Assembly (NCBI GenBank): GCA_002708145.1
Contig: PAOV01000013.1
Location: 36,778-44,358, forward strand
Reading direction: 5' to 3'
Origin: Chloroflexota bacterium
GTDB lineage: Bacteria > Chloroflexota > Dehalococcoidia > Lucifugimonadales > Lucifugimonadaceae
Length of the DNA stretch: 7,581 nucleotides
Of this stretch, positions 6,256 to 7,581 are shown piece after piece. Below the pieces are notes generated by a model. It was not told the DNA's origin and ran no database searches. It saw nothing but the letters and a program-made list of their open reading frames with translations. Position 1 is the stretch's first letter. Each line of letters opens with the position of its first letter. Made by a program: the position numbers and the translations under genes.

Positions 6256-7245
6256 TTATGGTAGAGGGATTGGGTTGGCCCACATATCTTCAAAAGCTTC
6301 TTCTGGTTTAGGAAATTCACTATTTCTAGCAAATTCAACAGCTTCTTCACATCTTTTCATTGTGTCCTCTTCTATTTTTTTACAATCTTGTGCCGATAAA
6401 ATTCCTTGAGAAATTAGCCTATCTTGATGAATATAAATAGGATCCCGTTTTTTCCATTCTTCAATATCTTTTTCAGATCTATATTCACCTCTACGCACTC
6501 TACCTAAACCAAGTGAATGCTCTTCATATCTATAGGTTAGGCCTTCAATTAAAGTAGGGCCTTCTCCTTTTCTAGCTCTATCTACTGCCTGAACAGTGGC
6601 TTCATACATTGCAATGCAGTCTTGTCCATCAACAAGTACCCCTGGCATATTATATGCAGAGGCTCTATCTGAAACATGGTCTACGGCAACAGTATCTTTA
6701 AAAGATGTAGTAACCGCAAACTGATTGTTTTCACATAAAAATATTACAGGTAGGTTCCATACAGAAGCTAAATTCATAGATTCATGACATGCACCTTGAT
6801 TTGATGCACCGTCACCAAAAAAAACCATTGAAACAAAATCATCTCCATCTATTTTAGAAGCCAAAGCTGCACCAGTAGCCACAGGTACTGAAGAGCCAAC
6901 AATTCCTGATTCTCCCAAGATTCCAATGGAAAAATCCGCTAAGTGCATTGAGCCGCCTTTACCTTTACAGTAACCATCAACTTTTCCATATAGTTCAGCC
7001 ATTGCTCGATTTATATCCCCCCCTTTGGCAATCGGGTGCCCATGAGACCTGTGATTTCCTGCGATATAGTCCGTATCTTTCAATGCTAAGCACGAGCCTA
7101 CTGCCACAGCTTCTTCACCTATATACGGGTGAGCTGCCGCTGCAAATTCTCCAGCAGAGTGAACTTCCATTACTTTTAACTCAAAGTTTCTTATAAGCCA
7201 CATTCTTTCTAGCATTAAAACTAAAACATCTTTATTTATATCCAA
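6256..7245 (-). CDS. acoA: TPP-dependent dehydrogenase E1 alpha subunit (acetoin/pyruvate type)
   Basis: A 329-residue E1 alpha subunit that binds thiamine diphosphate and magnesium and, with AcoB, cleaves acetoin or a related 2-oxo substrate, passing the acyl group to the E2 lipoyl arm. Landmarks: LERMWLIRNFE near the start, AHPYIGEEAVAVG (39-50), GNHRSHGHPIAKG (63-75), KGKGGSMHLAD (94-104), the thiamine-diphosphate motif from FFGDGASNQG (142-151) to LCENNQFAV (170-178), and VDGQD (205-209). The length fits AcoA (about 325-330). The loop at 237-255 reads TYRYEEHSLG and then GRVRRGEYRS, whereas many E1 alpha proteins have YRYxGHSxSDP, so the small glycine and the SDP segment are missing. Translation starts at TTG (7245-7243), with GAGGT 5 bases upstream; the next in-frame ATG (7215) would trim the conserved first helix. 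It is the first gene of the operon. Confidence 0.9.
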   Translation of the reverse strand: MDINKDVLVLMLERMWLIRNFELKVMEVHSAGEFAAAAHPYIGEEAVAVGSCLALKDTDYIAGNHRSHGHPIAKGGDINRAMAELYGKVDGYCKGKGGSMHLADFSIGILGESGIVGSSVPVATGAALASKIDGDDFVSMVFFGDGASNQGACHESMNLASVWNLPVIFLCENNQFAVTTSFKDTVAVDHVSDRASAYNMPGVLVDGQDCIAMYEATVQAVDRARKGEGPTLIEGLTYRYEEHSLGLGRVRRGEYRSEKDIEEWKKRDPIYIHQDRLISQGILSAQDCKKIEEDTMKRCEEAVEFARNSEFPKPEEAFEDMWANPIPLP

Positions 7246-7250
7246 TTTAC

Positions 7251-7255
7251 ACCTC
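7251..7255 (-). promoter_or_regulatory. Strong ribosome binding site for the TTG start of acoA
   Basis: GAGGT within AAGAGGTG on the minus strand, 5 bases upstream of the TTG at 7245-7243. It is among the best Shine-Dalgarno sequences in the window and supports the TTG start over the ATG at 7215. Confidence 0.75.
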
Positions 7256-7325
7256 TTTTATAAAAGCTAATTTTATATATATACTGAACTGGGAAATTTT
7301 TTGTTTTGGGAAAAATTGTAATCCA

Positions 7326-7346
7326 TATATCTTGAGATTATATCTT
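7326..7346. repeat. Direct repeat TATATCTT over the operon start site
   Basis: TATATCTT occurs on the plus strand at 7326-7333 and 7339-7346, 13 bases apart start to start, overlapping the -10 element and the predicted start site of the operon promoter. The small dyad ATCT-TG-AGAT (7329-7338) lies within the same stretch. It could be an operator or a duplicated -10-like element, or AT-rich chance. Confidence 0.4.
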
Positions 7347-7365
7347 TTGTTCGATTAATTGTTAA
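7337..7365 (-). promoter_or_regulatory. Likely sigma-70-type promoter of the aco-type operon
   Basis: On the minus strand, TTAACA (7365-7360, five of six to TTGACA) is followed after exactly 17 bases by a perfect TATAAT (7342-7337). A start near 7330 would give a leader of about 85 bases before the acoA TTG codon. It points towards acoA and is the best promoter match in the window. Many acetoin operons use a sigma-54 promoter with AcoR; I find no GG-N10-GC -24/-12 element here. Confidence 0.6.
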
Positions 7366-7581
7366 CCCTTTTGAATCTAAATCAAATAAATCTTTGTGAT
7401 ATTTTACCCAAAATAAAGTGTAATTTCAGTATAAATTTATAATATTTTAAATTATTTTGCCATTAAATATAATTATATTTTACTATTTGAATTTTTATAA
7501 TTTATTTTTAGGTTCGAATATCAATGAATTTAAATGTTTAGTAGATGATAAAGTATAAGTTAGGGTTAGCTGAAAAAATTT

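Larger units (their letters stand above)
7246..7581. other. Gene-poor, very AT-rich region upstream of the operon
   Basis: A stretch of 336 bases without a supported gene. From the acoA side it holds the ribosome binding site, a leader of about 85 bases with two TGGGAAA copies (7290-7296 and 7307-7313), the likely operon promoter (7337-7365) and then very AT-rich DNA to about 7510, including the palindrome ATAAATTTAT (7431-7440). At the right edge an ATG at 7545 opens a plus-strand frame (MIKYKLGLAEKI) to the window end, but with no Shine-Dalgarno site. A minus-strand frame is also open from the edge to a TAA near 7495. Neither short stretch can be called a gene from this window. Confidence 0.6.

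Noticed and set aside
6239..6283. Longer acoB start at 6283 adding 15 residues
   Set aside because: The extension is Asn-rich, lies within acoA coding sequence and is unlike E1 beta N-termini, while the ATG at 6238 has AAGGA 7 bases upstream.
7273..7326. 17-codon minus-strand reading frame (MDYNFSQNKKFPSSVYI) in the acoA leader
   Set aside because: The ATG is only about 4 bases from the predicted transcription start and lacks a ribosome binding site, and the peptide is not enriched in any amino acid that would suggest attenuation.
7511..7520. GGTTCGAATA resembling the T-arm of a tRNA
   Set aside because: The flanking bases do not form a T-stem (TTAGG against ATCAA fails), and no acceptor, D or anticodon arm is visible upstream, so the match is most likely chance.
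7545..7581. Possible start of a plus-strand gene, MIKYKLGLAEKI, at the right edge
   Set aside because: Only 12 codons are visible and there is no Shine-Dalgarno motif before the ATG. A TATAAT at 7496-7501 lies upstream but without a good -35. Sequence beyond the window would decide it.
7246..7581. Sigma-54 promoter expected for an AcoR-regulated acetoin operon
   Set aside because: The nearest candidate, ATGGCA on the minus strand, lacks GC at the required 10-base spacing, and no other GG-N10-GC element suits the distance to acoA.

Overview
The window is AT-rich (about one third G+C by eye), densely coded and has short intergenic gaps and clear Shine-Dalgarno motifs, so it is bacterial. The composition and gene set suit an AT-rich, possibly streamlined aquatic proteobacterium, but nothing here fixes the lineage. 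I see no RNA genes, insertion sequences, CRISPR arrays or frameshifted genes.

Layout from left to right. (1) 1-79, minus: the N-terminal piece of a short-chain dehydrogenase/reductase with a TTG start. (2) 80-202: a short divergent promoter region. (3) 203-1789, plus: an amidohydrolase of the N-acyl-D-amino-acid deacylase type. (4) 1786-7245, minus: a six-gene operon, in transcription order acoA (TPP-dependent E1 alpha), acoB (E1 beta), acoC (lipoylated E2), acoX (NAD-kinase-like), an inositol-monophosphatase-like protein and a VOC/glyoxalase-fold protein. The first five genes are 2 to 17 bases apart; the VOC gene follows after 77 bases. (5) 7246-7581: a gene-poor, very AT-rich region with the likely operon promoter (TTAACA, 17 bases, TATAAT on the minus strand).

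The core is a 2-oxoacid-dehydrogenase-like complex of the acetoin dehydrogenase type. E1 (AcoA/AcoB) would cleave acetoin or a related acyloin or 2-oxo substrate with thiamine diphosphate, and E2 (AcoC) would carry the acyl group on lipoyl-lysine to CoA. No E3 (dihydrolipoamide dehydrogenase) gene is visible, so E3 would come from elsewhere. AcoX is the kinase-fold protein of unknown function that accompanies many aco operons and is the main reason for preferring 'acetoin-type' over pyruvate dehydrogenase.

The most interesting point is that the NAD-kinase-like AcoX gene is followed after 2 bases by an IMPase-fold gene whose metal-site signature is altered (DPLCGT instead of DPLDGT, and His where the WD.AAG motif has Asp). 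A kinase-like and phosphatase-like pair attached to a dehydrogenase operon recalls the archaeal NAD kinase/NADP phosphatase fusion. The operon also converges on the amidohydrolase gene with a shared TTAA double stop, and a likely intrinsic terminator for the operon lies inside the amidohydrolase coding region.
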